From the NCBI GenBank assembly GCA_001972305.1, contig BDDD01000995.1, positions 263,469 to 327,468 of the forward strand: 64,000 bases of DNA. Reading direction: 5' to 3'. Positions 10,435-20,952 of the stretch are shown one piece after another. Each line of letters opens with the position of its first letter. The stretch's first letter is position 1. The position numbers and the translations under genes are program-made. The notes under the pieces are model-generated. The model made no database searches, was not told the DNA's origin, and saw only the letters and a list, made by a program, of their open reading frames with translations. This DNA is from Cephalotus follicularis. Taxonomy: Eukaryota; Streptophyta; Magnoliopsida; Oxalidales; Cephalotaceae.

Positions 10435-13235
10435 TGTAATACCCTGCTTGCCTGAACGTATTTTTCTTACGGGTTTTATCTGTTTCGTTTAAGTATTTGT
10501 CTGTTTAATGTTGGGTTTATGTTTTTCGGCTGACTGATACCAGCCTTAATTTTGAGTATGTTGGTATGGATATTTTGTTTGGTAAATTTAGTCATATTAT
10601 TATTATTATTACTATAAACTAATTTACAAATACATAATTATCATATTATATTTACAATTGATTTTATTTAATTTGTATTTTCAAAAATTGCTTTTAAAAC
10701 AAAATCTTCTATTTTATTTCTTTCCTTCTCCCTCTCAAACTCTCTCTCCCGTATCCCACTCTTTCCAATCTCCTTCTCCCTCACAACTCTATCTCTTTCC
10801 TTCTTTTCTCCCTGAAAATATACCCTTTTACCTTATCAAGCAGATTGGTTTTTCCTTTTCTTTCTATCCTTTCCCGTTTGGTATCTTTTACTATATATGT
10901 ATGTCAAAGCCATTGAGGCAGCCATATCTCTTTGTTTGTAGTTGCTGACAAATCTGCCATTGGAGAATCATTGTGTTTTTGGTGTTCTTGCTTCATCAAT
11001 CAGGTTAGTTTCTTCATGGTTTCAATGTAGGAATCGTTTTTGCAATGTTTGGAATAGTTGACAGGCTTGAACTCTTGATATCTTCCTCCCGTTTTTCTTT
11101 TTGATCAGCCAATGTGTCCTCAGAATTGGTGTTTCTGCAACTGTTGTGACATCCAACAGGTTGGTTTCCTATGTTGATTATGTCTTAGTGATTGGTCTTG
11201 GATTGTTGCCATCAAATTTTTGTACATTGGTTGCTAGAGAAGGAGTAGTTTTGATTTCCACCTTCCTGTTTTCTGTCAAAAATAATTCTGTGTTAGCAGC
11301 AATCTGTAGACACCTAGGACATGTTATGTAATCTGGATTTGATGCATGTGATAATCATAAATGGACAGAATTGGAAGTATGCAATTGTATGTTATGGTTT
11401 AAAGTTCCTGTCACATTGAAATAATTTTCTGTCAACATGTCTCTGTCGAATTCTGTGTTATAACATTGTTTTACATGCCAAATAAAGTTGTTTTGAATGT
11501 TGGTAATCTACTGGTATCGAAAAATCCGTGTCTTGGCTGCTAAATTGCACAAAATCGCACAAAACTGCTGTTCTGTCACCAAGAACAGTCGACTGCCCAT
11601 ATGAACAGTCGGCTGTCTAGATTAAGTAGTCGATTGTCTTATGCAAACAGTCGACTGCCTTGTGTTGAGTAGTCGACTGGACCCCTGATTTAGTCGACTG
11701 CTTGCATGTCCTGGTTGAGTAGTCGACTGGGCCTGTTGTGTAGTCGACTGCCACCCCTTGTTAGTCGACTGGATTCTTGAAACAGTCGGTTGGTTTGTCC
11801 TGTAAACTTCTGTTTTCATCCGTTTATTCTTCCGATGATCCGGGTCTGTTGTAAATATCATTATGATTCTGTTTTATGTTCAAAATGAATTTTAGACCCT
11901 TATTTGAACATTGTTATGTTGTTTTGATTATTGTGCTACGTGAGGCAAATTAAGTTTACCGGATATTCGTAAGTTAGTCTGTGATCGCATAAGGTGCGGA
12001 TTTTCGTTCCTTGATAAACTTGTACTGATCCAGTTCTGTTTTGAGAATAAATACAGATTTTTTGTTTTGAAACTGTTTTGTTGAGATGAATGGATATTTC
12101 TTTTTGGACATTTGGTTTATTTGAAATAAATTCAGTTTTATGAATATGTCCTTTTCAGATTATGAACTCCGTTATATTTGGATTTTGAAATAAGTCAGTT
12201 AACATTTTATTGAATATATTTTCTGGCTTAACGAATTCCGCTATGTTATGCTATGCAAATGTCTCTTTATTGTGAAAATAAAAGAGTTGCATTTTGATTA
12301 TGAAAGCATGTTACGTGAAACTATATCGTTTGATAACGATTTATGATTATGTTTTGGGAAAACCTTTCTATGTATTTTAAATTGATTTCATGAAATCAAG
12401 TTTTTAAAATGGTGAAATACTGAGATTTTATAACCACCTATGGGGGTACCATAGGCATGCTGTGGGCCTGGCACTGGGGCATGACACTTTCCGTAACGGT
12501 GTGATTGGTTTACGACGTCTCTCTGGGATATCCTTGAATAGGATTTGTGATAGAGGCGTATGGATCGATCCTAGTTATATGTTTTTGGGATATGTTTTGG
12601 GATATGGTAATTGTATGTGTAGTGTCGTACACTGCAATTCCATTTGGCAATGTGGGTGTCGCGAACTCCTTGCTATTATGTGATTCTAATATGTTATGAG
12701 TTTTGGTACTCAGTTATGGAACCTATGTTTTGGAAAGGTATACTTTATGGTTTCAAGTTATGAATTTGGTTTATATGTTTTGCCATGGGCATTAACAAAG
12801 TATGTATAAATTATTTTATTGCTCAAGATTTTTGTTTTAAGGTACTTTTGAAATCTTCTTGCTTTAAAATATCGTTTACTGTTTTATATTCTATATCCGT
12901 ACTGAGGTTTGCTCAGCCGCGTTTTTGTTTCCATGCGGCAGGTTATCAGGAGCAAAGGGGAAATGTGTGATGAGAGTGACTCCCATATGTCTGAGGATCA
13001 TCTAGGAGCTGATCCCTCTGAGTTTATGTGGTCGTAGTGGGACCCGTTCAATAAACAATATGTTAATTTTATTTTATGACTTTTGGGATTATGAATAAGT
13101 TTCAGTTATGATCAGTTTCAGAATGATTTGGATAAACCATCACGTTTTTAATAAAGATGAACTTTTCTAGTATGATATGTTATGTTAAGTTATGTTATGC
13201 ACCTGTGGAGACTCCCACAACTCGGGGGTGTTACA
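10435..13235 (+). repeat. 3' LTR of gypsy A
   Basis: The LTR is 2801 bp and collinear with 1454-4262. It is followed by GAAAT, the degenerate target duplication, and then by copia C RT sequence. Confidence 0.93.
11587..11792. repeat. Phased palindromic motif array in A 3' LTR
   Basis: Ten motifs start at 11587, 11607, 11628, 11649, 11671, 11692, 11721, 11742, 11763 and 11784. The steps equal those in the 5' LTR. Several motifs that are degenerate in the 5' LTR are intact here (for example the first one). Confidence 0.9.
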
Positions 13236-13298
13236 GAAATAAAGTATGGAATCTAGTTCCTAGGCCTAGTAACCAAAACATAATAGGCACAAAATGGG
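13236..13298 (+). pseudogene. Copia C: first residues of reverse transcriptase
   Basis: After the target duplication the copia frame continues as NKVWNLVPRPSNQNIIGTKW, the start of a Ty1/copia RT. It is cut at 13299 by the LTR of D. The next C sequence, at 17388, begins roughly 80-100 residues further into RT, so part of RT has been lost. Confidence 0.88.
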
Positions 13299-13414
13299 TG
13301 TTGACTTTTAGTCTCAATCCTAAGTTTTAACGATTACAAATTTGCATTTAACTTTGTTACTTTTCGTGCAAGAAAAGAAATAAACAAAATACAGAAGTGC
13401 AGAAACAGAGCAAA

Positions 13415-13675
13415 GCGCCGACGGTCACAATCAAAGCGTCAGCGCTTTACTACAAAAAGTCGACGCCCAAGAAGGATGCATCTGCCGTCAAAACCAGTGG
13501 AGCGCGAAATTAGTTGAAGTACTCAAAGCGGCGACGCTAAGGATTAAAGTGTCAGCGCTTTATGCGAACGGTCGACTCCAAGATCAAAGCGGCGACTGAC
13601 AAAATGAGAAAATTCAAATTTAACTCCTAACGGTAACCTAAGCGCCGACGCTTTAGGTAACACCGCCGACGCTTT
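13415..13675. repeat. Phased AAAGCG/CGCTTT motif array in D 5' LTR
   Basis: The motifs are variants of AAAGCGYCRRCGCTTT. Four-base cores start at 13418, 13439 and 13460, at 13531, 13552, 13572 and 13592, and at 13645 and 13666. Steps inside each group are 20-21 bp. Confidence 0.85.
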
Positions 13676-13997
13676 GGACGGCTGATACAATATTAGAACT
13701 TGTTTTAAAAGAGCCAACTTTGTAGCAACAATTTCCAAGTCTTCTCCAACGGCTCTTTTTTTTCACCAACGGCTATAATCCACATAAAGCTATATATACA
13801 AGCCAAGAATGAAGATTAAAGAGACTTGAACACAACTCTTGAACATTCAATCACAAAAGCTCATCTTGCACATCTACAAACAAAAGAGAAAGACATCAAG
13901 CTAGAGTTTTACACTTTCATATCCAAAGCTTGTAACTAAGCTATCACTTTCATATCCAACCTTTAAGAGGTTATTGTAAACACAAACCAATACTTTT

Positions 13998-14295
13998 ATC
14001 ATTCATTGTAAAAGAGGGGAGTGAACCCTTGTAAGGTGTTTGATTGATTTGCACCCGGAACCCAAAATCAAGTGTAAGGTGGTTTTGCTTTGATTTGCAC
14101 CCGGAAGCCGAAAATCAAAGGTTGCTAGTGGTACCTAGTGGAGTCTATCATTCATTGTAAAAGAGGGGAGTGAAACCTAGTAAGGTGTTTGATTGATTTG
14201 CACCCGGAACCCAAAATCAAGTGTAAGGTGGTTTTGCTTTGATTTGCACCCAGAAGCCGAAAATCAAAGGTTGCTAGTGGTACCTAGTGGAGTCT
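13998..14295 (+). repeat. 149-bp tandem duplication in D 5' LTR
   Basis: Units 13998-14146 and 14147-14295 both begin ATCATTCATTGTAAAAGAGG. They differ by only a few bases. The corresponding part of the 3' LTR has been lost. Confidence 0.9.
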
Positions 14296-14495
14296 CAAGG
14301 GGTTCTTGAGAAAGTGGACGTAGGCACGGATTTTGCCGAACCACTATAAATTCGTTTGCACACTCTCTATCCCTTATCTCTTTACTTACAAGTATTATAT
14401 TTGTTCTTGTGATTGTTTAGCTTCATAGTCTTAATTTGTTTATTCCGCAAACAAATTAATTTGTAGTTTAAGGTTGCCATATAGATCATTTCAAT

Positions 14496-14507
14496 TGGTA
14501 TCAGAGC
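14496..14507 (+). other. Primer binding site of D
   Basis: TGGTATCAGAGC follows the LTR after two bases and matches initiator tRNA-Met. Confidence 0.9.
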
Positions 14508-14548
14508 GGTTATCTCATAATTCTTAATTGTTAGAGATATAAAGATCC

Positions 14549-16225
14549 ATGGCAAACCAAATGAATCTAAACATAGGATTACAAGGTTCCTCCATTACTA
14601 GACTTCCGTTCTTTGACGGAAATAACTATAGTTTTTGGAAGACTAGAATGACAATATTTTTACAATCCTTAGACTATCAATTGTGGCATATAATTGTTAA
14701 TGGTCCTAGGATACCCACAAGAACAATAGAAGGAGTAGTCTCTCCTAAACCCGAGAATGAATATAATGATAATGATTTTAGGATGCTCCAATTGAATTCT
14801 AAAGCTAAACATGTGTTATTTTGTGCCGTTTGTCAAAATGAATTTAATCGCATTTCATCTTGTGATTCGGCAAAAGAAATGTGGGATTTATTAGAAGTTA
14901 CATATGAAGGCACTAATCAAGTAAAGGAATCGAAAATAAGCATGCTTCTACATGAGTATGAATTGTTTATGATTCATAATGATGAATGTATAAGTGACAT
15001 GTTTACTCGCTTTACTACTATCACTAATTCTCTTAAGAATCTCGACAAATCCTATCCTAACCAAGAACTTGTAAGAAAAATCTTAAGGTGCTTGCCGAAG
15101 AGTTGGACTCCAAAGGTGATGACAATTGAGGAGGCTAAGGACCTTTCCACTTTTCCACTCGAACAACTTCTAGGTTCCTTGACGACACATGAGACAACAA
15201 TGAAGAATCATGAGCATGGGGAAGTCAAGAAGAAAAAGTCAATCGCTCTAAAAGCCTCAAAGGAAGAAAGCGAAAGTGATGAAGATGGAGATGTGGCACT
15301 CATAACTTCCCAATTCAAGAAGTTTCTCAAAAGTCAAAAGGGGAAGAAGGCTTTAAAGAAATTCCCTCACAATGTAGAATCAAGCAAGAAGGAAGAGCCA
15401 ACTTGCTATGAATGCAAAAAGCCGGGCCATTTCAAAAACGAGTGCCCAAATCTTAAGAAGAAAGAAAAATTCATCAAAGAGAATTCCAAGAAGAAGAAAG
15501 CAATGGTAGCTACTTGGGATGATAGTGATTCCTCAAGCTCCGAAGAGGAAAGTGATGAAGAAGTTGTAAATTTTGCTCTCATGGCTTTGGAAGAAGATAC
15601 AAGTGGAGATGAAAGCGAAAATGAGGTAAATTTTACTTTTGATGAGTTGCAAAATGCCTATGAAAAATTGTATGATGAATATGAAAATGCTTGTTTGAAG
15701 AATAAGTCCCTAAAGAAAAAGGCTATTTCTATGTCTAAAGAATTGGTAATTCTAAAAAGTGAAAATAGTAAGTATTTGAATGAAATCGATTCTCTTCAAA
15801 GTAAGAATAGCTTCTATGAAAATGAAATTGACATCTTAAATGTTTCTTCAAAATTGTCAAATGATTTTATGGAAGAAAATGAAAAGCTAAAAATTGAAAT
15901 AGATGCTTTAAAGAAATCTTTTTAAACTTTTTCAAATAGTAGTGGTAAATTGGATAATCTTTTAGGATTACAAATATGTGTGTTTGACAAAGCCGGTCTT
16001 GGCTACAAAGAAATGAAAAATGTCAAACATTTTAAAAATTTCTTTGTCAAGAAAAATGAGCCTCGAATTTGTTGCAATTATTGTGGTAGATTAGGACATA
16101 TATCTACTTCTTGCATTTTTAGAAATAATCTTTGCTATGGTAAAACTAGAAAGATTTGGGTTCCTAAAGGAACTTTTGTAACTAACTTGAAAGGACCTAA
16201 GTTCAAATGGGTACCAAAAGCTTAA
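14549..16225 (+). pseudogene. gag of D (one in-frame stop)
   Basis: The start at ATG 14549 is 42 bases after the primer binding site and opens MANQMNLNIGLQ. Residues ~15-215 form a copia Gag (UBN2-type) domain (RLPFFDGNNYSFWKTRM, AKEMWDLLEVTYEG). A lysine-rich stretch precedes zinc knuckle CYECKKPGHFKNEC near residue 289. An acidic Ser/Glu segment and a likely coiled coil (about residues 365-455) follow. TAA at 15923-15925 interrupts the frame, which stays open beyond it to 16225. That part holds a second knuckle, CNYCGRLGHISTSC, and the Gag end WVPKGTFVTNLKGPK. Except for that one stop this is the best-preserved Gag in the window. It would package its own RNA if suppressed or if the stop is a recent change. 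Confidence 0.9.
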
Positions 16226-16828
16226 ACTTTGTTTTGTAGGTGTACTTGAAGTCAAACTCAATATGTTCAAGTACATGATTTGGGAAGAAAGCTTTAGTTG
16301 AGGGGGAGGTATTGATTTAATGTTGATAATAATATTGCCTCTTTCAATCTTTTATTTAGTATCATTTTATCCAACAATTGGTATATCTCAAATTTTTTAT
16401 GATATTGATATTTTAATGGATTTTTTTTCTATTGGTAATCCCTTATTTTCAATTGGTATCCCTTTAAAATTGTTTATTTGGTGTCAATTTTTTTGACATA
16501 ATCTTTTTGATGCTAACAAAAAGGGGGAGAATGCTTATGCTTAAGGAAAAATTGATAGCATATGCTTAGGGGGCTTGATATGAAAATATGCTAAATGAAG
16601 AATGTAGTAAGGAGGAATTTATGGTAAAGATAAGATTATTTGCATATATCTCCATTTTGAAAAATGAATTTTAGATGTCATATTAAGGGGGAGTGTATTT
16701 AAATTTTTTAAGTTGGTATCTAAAGAAATCTTTGTCTTGGTATCTATTGAAAATTTCTTTTTATCTTAAATTGGTATAAACTTTTCCTTAATGTAGCAAA
16801 TTTTTGTAATCATCAAAAAGGGGGAGAT
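16226..16828 (+). other. D: spacer between gag and 3' LTR with repeated polypurine tracts
   Basis: I see no coding sequence here. The stretch has GGGGGAG tracts at 16298-16310, 16518-16530 and 16684-16693, and the final one at 16816-16828 directly before the LTR. Several polypurine tracts are a known trait of SIRE-type elements. Pol would lie here in a complete relative. Confidence 0.8.
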
Positions 16829-17387
16829 TGTTGACTTTTAGTCTCAATCCTAAGTTTTAACGATTACAAATTTGCATTTAACTTTGTTACTTTCTGTGCA
16901 AGAAAAGAAATAAACAAAATAAAGAAGTGCAGAAACAGAGCAAAGCGCCGACGGTCACAATCAAAGCGTCAGCGCTTTACAACAAAAAGTCGACGCCCAA
17001 GAAGGATGCATCTGCCGTCAAAACCAGTGGAGCGCGAAATTAGTTGAAGTACTCAAAGCGGCGACGCTTAGGATTAAAGCGTCAGCGCTTTATGCGAACG
17101 GTCGACTCCAAAATCAAAGCGGCGACTGACAAAACGAGAAAATTCAAATTTAACTCCTAACGGTAACCTAAGAGTCGACGCTTTAGGTAACACCGCCGAC
17201 GCTTTGGACGGCTGATACAATATCAGAACTTGTTGTAAAAGAGCCAACTTTGTAGCAACAATTTCCAAGTCTTCTCCAACGGCTCTATTTCTTCACCAAC
17301 GGCTATAATCCACATAAAGCTATATATACAAGCCAAGAATGAAGATTAAAGAGACTTGAACACAACTCTTGAACATTCAATCACAAA
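16829..17387 (+). repeat. 3' LTR of D, truncated
   Basis: It starts TGTTGACTTTTAG after the polypurine tract and matches 13299-13857 closely. It stops at TCACAAA and runs straight into copia C RT. The last ~630 bp of the LTR are missing. Confidence 0.9.
16943..17207. repeat. Phased AAAGCG/CGCTTT motif array in D 3' LTR
   Basis: This is the same array as at 13415-13675, in the same order and spacing, with a few substitutions (for example AGAGTCGACGCT near 17171 where the 5' LTR has AAGCGCCGACGCT). Confidence 0.85.
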
Positions 17388-17998
17388 CATGTCTTTAAAC
17401 TCTCAAAAGCATTATATGGCTTGAAACAAGCTCCTAGAGCTTGGTACGAAAAGTTAAGTGGCTATTTACTCGAAAATGGCTTTAAAAGAGGAACAATCGA
17501 TATCACCCTCTTCACAAAAACTGTTAATAAAGATATTTTAATTGTTCAAGTCTACGTTGATGATATAATTTTCGCTTCTACTAACAAAGACTTGTGCAAA
17601 GGTTTCGGTAAGATCATGCAGGAAGAATTTGAAATGAGCATGATGGGTGAGCTCAACTACTTCCTTGGACTTCAAGTCAAACAACTAGAGGAAGGAATCT
17701 TCATCAACCAATCAAAGTATGTCAAAGACTTACTAAAAAAATTTGGGATGCAGAACGCCAAAAAGAGTAAGACCCCTATGAGTACAACTACCAAGCTTGA
17801 TAAAGATGAGCAAGGTAAGTCTGTTGATCAAAAATTGTATAGAAGCATGATAGGTTCATTGCTTTACTTAACAGCGAGTAGGCCGGACATTTTGTTTAGT
17901 GTATGCTTATGTGCAAGATTTCAAGAATGTCCCAAGGAATCCCACTTGCATGCCATAAAATGAATCTTCAAGTATTTAGCATACACACCCTCCTTAGG
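17388..17998 (+). pseudogene. Copia C: reverse transcriptase, middle and C-terminal part
   Basis: The frame starts HVFKLSKALYGLKQAPRAW and includes the catalytic VYVDDIIFAS near 17560. It continues with ELNYFLGLQVKQ and RSMIGSLLYLTASRPDI, all typical of Ty1/copia RT. TGA at 17961-17963 replaces an expected Arg codon (AIK-stop-IFKYL). The left side abuts the truncated LTR of D. The right side is cut by gypsy B within PSLG, and the frame goes on at 27168. Confidence 0.9.
17994..17998 (+). repeat. Target-site duplication of gypsy B, left copy
   Basis: TTAGG is repeated exactly at 27163-27167. Collapsing the two copies joins the copia frame as PSLG-LWYPRK. Confidence 0.9.
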
Positions 17999-18172
17999 TG
18001 TAACACCCGGTATTTTCCTAATTGTAATATTTCATTTTGAGGTGTAATCTTAAACTTGAATTAATGAGAATGTTGAAATTTCAAACTGAAAAGATGTCTC
18101 CAAACCCTAAATATTGATTAGGGAAAGAAATGTGTAAGTTCAACTTGAAAACGGCGCAGTTTTGGAAGAAAC

Positions 18173-18320
18173 GCGTCGATGTCTTTGGAAAGACGTCGAC
18201 GCCTATGGGAACCAAGGTACACGTGAATGCATGGGCATGCACGTCGACATTGAGAGAAGGCATCGACACCTTCTTACGAAAAGGGAAAATACATTGACGT
18301 CTAAAGAAAGACGTCGATGC
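18173..18320. repeat. Phased TCGA motifs, B 5' LTR cluster 1
   Basis: TCGA (or TTGA) cores occur in pairs at 18176/18196, 18244/18263 and 18294/18314, 19-20 bp apart. The first pair forms a long inverted repeat around GTCTTTGGAAAGAC. Confidence 0.85.
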
Positions 18321-19073
18321 CTTTTAAAAGAATATCATTTACAATATGAACTGACAGAGTAACGTGCAGAGGGAAGGATTTAGGATCCATGCAGGCACCT
18401 TGAGGCACGGGAAGGAGACGTGTTGATCATGCACGATGGTCTCCTGACCTGCATGACTGAAGGAGGATGAAGAAGGTAACAAGTGTTACCATGCATGCAA
18501 CCTGCAAATAAAAGAGGAGAAGAAAACAAAATGGAAAAGGAGAGTTCTGGGAAAGAGGGAGAGAGCACGAGAGTGCCCATTGAATGCAAGGAGAAAGAGG
18601 TTGGGGAAGCCATCTGCATAAGAACAACCCCTCCCCACCTCTCTCTCTCGTTTAAAACACCAAAGGAAAGAAAAGGAGAAAACCAGTGAGTGTGAGAGCC
18701 ACCATTGTTGAGCTTGGTTGGAGCTAGAACTTGGAGCTCGTGGGTAGCAGTTGCTGAGAGGATCTTGGAGCTGTTGTGGCCAGAACCTGGGAACTTAAAG
18801 GGGTGGACTTTCCAGTTCCTAACATGGAACAATAAGGTAGGGGAAAGTGATAAATTTATACATGCATTTTGGGTTTTAAGTTAGTAAATACCATGATGAA
18901 TTACATGTTAATGGGTGAATTGTGATTCTGGATTTGTTGTAGTGATTACTGTGATATACAGAGTTGACTTGCATGTGTAAATTACATGAATATTGAACTG
19001 GGTTGTGCTTGGATGATTTTGATAAATGGCTTGCTGTGTTAAAACTATGGAGAAAGCGTTCTGGGTTGGATAA

Positions 19074-19156
19074 ACGTCGACGTCTACCAGAAGACGTCGA
19101 TGTCTTCGTGGACGTATGAAAAAGACATCGATGTTTGAGTGAAAGCATCGACGCCT
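19074..19156. repeat. Phased TCGA motifs, B 5' LTR cluster 2
   Basis: Cores are at 19077/19097 and 19128/19148, two pairs with a 20-bp step separated by 31 bp. Confidence 0.85.
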
Positions 19157-19377
19157 TTTCTGGTAAATCGTAGAACTGTAATGTTCATTACAGAGGGCCA
19201 TTTAGCCTTTTGGGATTTCCTGTTTGATTTCGAATAGACGTTCTGGTTACATACTCTGGTAACCAGTGGCTTTTCTTACGCCTTTAAGAGGTTAAGTTTC
19301 GTTTATTTGAGGATTAGGGGCTGGATTCTTCCCTCCAGAATCCAGACTCGCGCACTGATACCTCCTGGTATCATAAA

Positions 19378-19500
19378 GACATCGATGTCTTTGGAAAGAC
19401 ATCGACGTCTTTTACCCAATAACGCCTGGGAATAATTGTACATAGGATCGATGCCTTAGGGAAAAGACGTCGATGCCTTAGGGATAGACATCGACGCCTA
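19378..19500. repeat. Phased TCGA motifs, B 5' LTR cluster 3
   Basis: Cores are at 19382/19402 and then 19448, 19470 and 19491. The first pair lies in GATGTCTTTGGAAAGACATC, whose 9-base arms pair perfectly. Confidence 0.85.
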
Positions 19501-20668
19501 TCTCCCTGTTTAATGGAATTACACACGAATGGGACCCGCTAGACCCGAAACGACTCTCGGAACGATCCTAGATGCATTATGAGCATATGTTTGCATTATT
19601 ACTGTGATTTGCATTATGGTTGATTTCTAAATAGTGTTAACCATTTTGAAAAGCTTGCATGATTTTTATAATCATTTTGTACGAAAATGTATATTTGTCA
19701 ACATATGATTTTATATATTTTCGAAATGACCGGGAAAGTATTTTCCAATGACGGAGAAATGTTTTCAAGAATTGATTATGAAATGAAATGTATTGTGCGA
19801 AAATGTATATTTGTCAACATATGAATTTATATATTTTAGAAATGATTGGGGAAGTGTTTCCCAAGATGCAGAAATGTTTTAAAAGATTGTTTATACAATC
19901 AAATGTATTGTTTTAAGTTTTATAACTTATCACAACTTGAAAACGGAGTAATATATTTTAAACAAATATATGTGATCAAGTAATTATATTTTATTGCTTG
20001 ACTTGTATTGTGCAATGGTTGTGCTTGTTGATTATTAGCCGCAGTGCTAATAACTTGTTGATTACTCAGCCGCTGTGCTAGTAACTTGCTGTTGGTTTAG
20101 CCGCCGCGCTAAACAACACACGGAGGACTTGCTCCAAAACCGTTCGCAAACGGGGATGGGGTAAGAGTGCATGACGTTGGGGCCAGGTGGTGCCGACGGT
20201 TATGACGACTTGTTTGTCTGGTTCCTTTTGGGACATACTTATTGCTTCTGTTGATATAACTTATGAGTTATTCTTGTATTGTGAACATGCATATATTTTT
20301 ATATATGTATATACGGAGATATAATTATTGTGAAAATTACATGTCATATTGCATCATAATGCATTCATTCATGAGACCCATTATCATATGACTCGAACTG
20401 TATTTATAAGTTTATTCACTTAGCCGAGTGAGGACAAAGGCTAACCCCTACTGTAACAGATTGACGGAGTGGATATGAGATGGAGCATGCGTGGAGACTT
20501 AAAGAGAAGACTTAGTTATCTCTCTTATTTTCTTGTATTGAGTTAATGAACATTGGTCATGCTAAATTGGATTATTGTAACATGATTTATTTTTATCTCG
20601 TACTGTATTTTCATGCTCCGTTTTTGGGCGATCGACAATGTGGTTGGGTTTATTATAAAGTTTTTGGG

Positions 20669-20694
20669 CATCACGTAGTATGGGATGCGTGATG
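20669..20694 (+). promoter_or_regulatory. Conserved LTR hairpin, B 5' LTR
   Basis: CATCACG and CGTGATG form a 7-bp stem around loop TAGTATGGGATG. Equivalent hairpins occur in the B 3' LTR, both F LTRs and the E LTR with the loop kept and stem pairs changed together. The function is unknown. It lies in the last 170 bp of the LTR. Confidence 0.7.
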
Positions 20695-20840
20695 TATGTT
20701 TAAATTCAGCTCTTACATGAATGCTTCCGCTATCGAGAAATTTAATTATTGGTAAAATTGCATGAGCTGGATTATATTATGTTGATTGCCTTACTGTTTT
20801 ATATGGTGTCTTTAATGTTGGAAAACGGGGTGTGACAACG

Positions 20841-20852
20841 TGGTATCAGAGC
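20841..20852 (+). other. Primer binding site of gypsy B
   Basis: TGGTATCAGAGC stands three bases after the LTR end. Confidence 0.9.
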
Positions 20853-20952
20853 ATATATCCATTATATGCTTAGCTTGGATAAGTTCCTTGGCAATCAATA
20901 AGTTGTTTTCCTAAAGTTGTGACTAATCGTCACTTTTCTTATAGGAAACAAT

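Larger units (their letters stand above)
1454..13235 (+). mobile_element. Ty3/gypsy retrotransposon A (Tekay/Del-like), complete with both LTRs, nested in C
   Basis: The element has two LTRs of about 2.8 kb that both begin TGTAATACCC and end GGGTGTTACA. It has a primer binding site at 4268-4278, gag, pol in the order PR-RT-RNase H-IN-chromodomain-like tail, and a polypurine tract at 10423-10434. The gene order, the [11 protein letters not shown] motif and the C-terminal TWE motif place it with Tekay/Del-type chromoviruses, as do the long LTRs. It is defective: it has a frameshift and stops in gag, a stop in pol, a short deletion in integrase, and solo LTR S inserted at 8503-9924. It sits in the RT region of copia C. 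Confidence 0.92.
13299..14493 (+). repeat. 5' LTR of D
   Basis: The LTR runs from TGTTGACTTTTAG to TTTCA, two bases before the primer binding site. The first ~560 bp are repeated at 16829-17387. It holds a phased motif array (13415-13675) and a 149-bp tandem duplication. Confidence 0.85.
13299..17387 (+). mobile_element. Gag-only copia element D (TR-GAG-like), 3' LTR truncated
   Basis: D has a 5' LTR (13299-14493), a primer binding site, one gag frame and a polypurine tract (16816-16828), then a 3' LTR matching only the first ~560 bp of the 5' LTR. No protease, integrase, RT or RNase H lies between gag and the 3' LTR. The Gag end and the LTR start resemble element C, so both belong to one SIRE-like lineage and D would depend on such an element in trans. 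No target duplication can be seen. The break at 17387 also removed part of C's RT, so one deletion probably took both. Confidence 0.85.
17999..20837 (+). repeat. 5' LTR of gypsy B
   Basis: The LTR is 2839 bp. It holds three clusters of phased TCGA motifs, a stretch with three TTAGC...GCTAA hairpins at about 20033-20118, a TAGCC...GGCTA hairpin at 20421-20443, and the constant-loop hairpin at 20669-20694. No coding sequence is recognised in it. Confidence 0.94.

Noticed and set aside
14496-14507. tRNA gene suggested by TGGTATCAGAGC
   Set aside because: This is the primer binding site, only the complement of a tRNA 3' end. No cloverleaf can be formed from the flanks.
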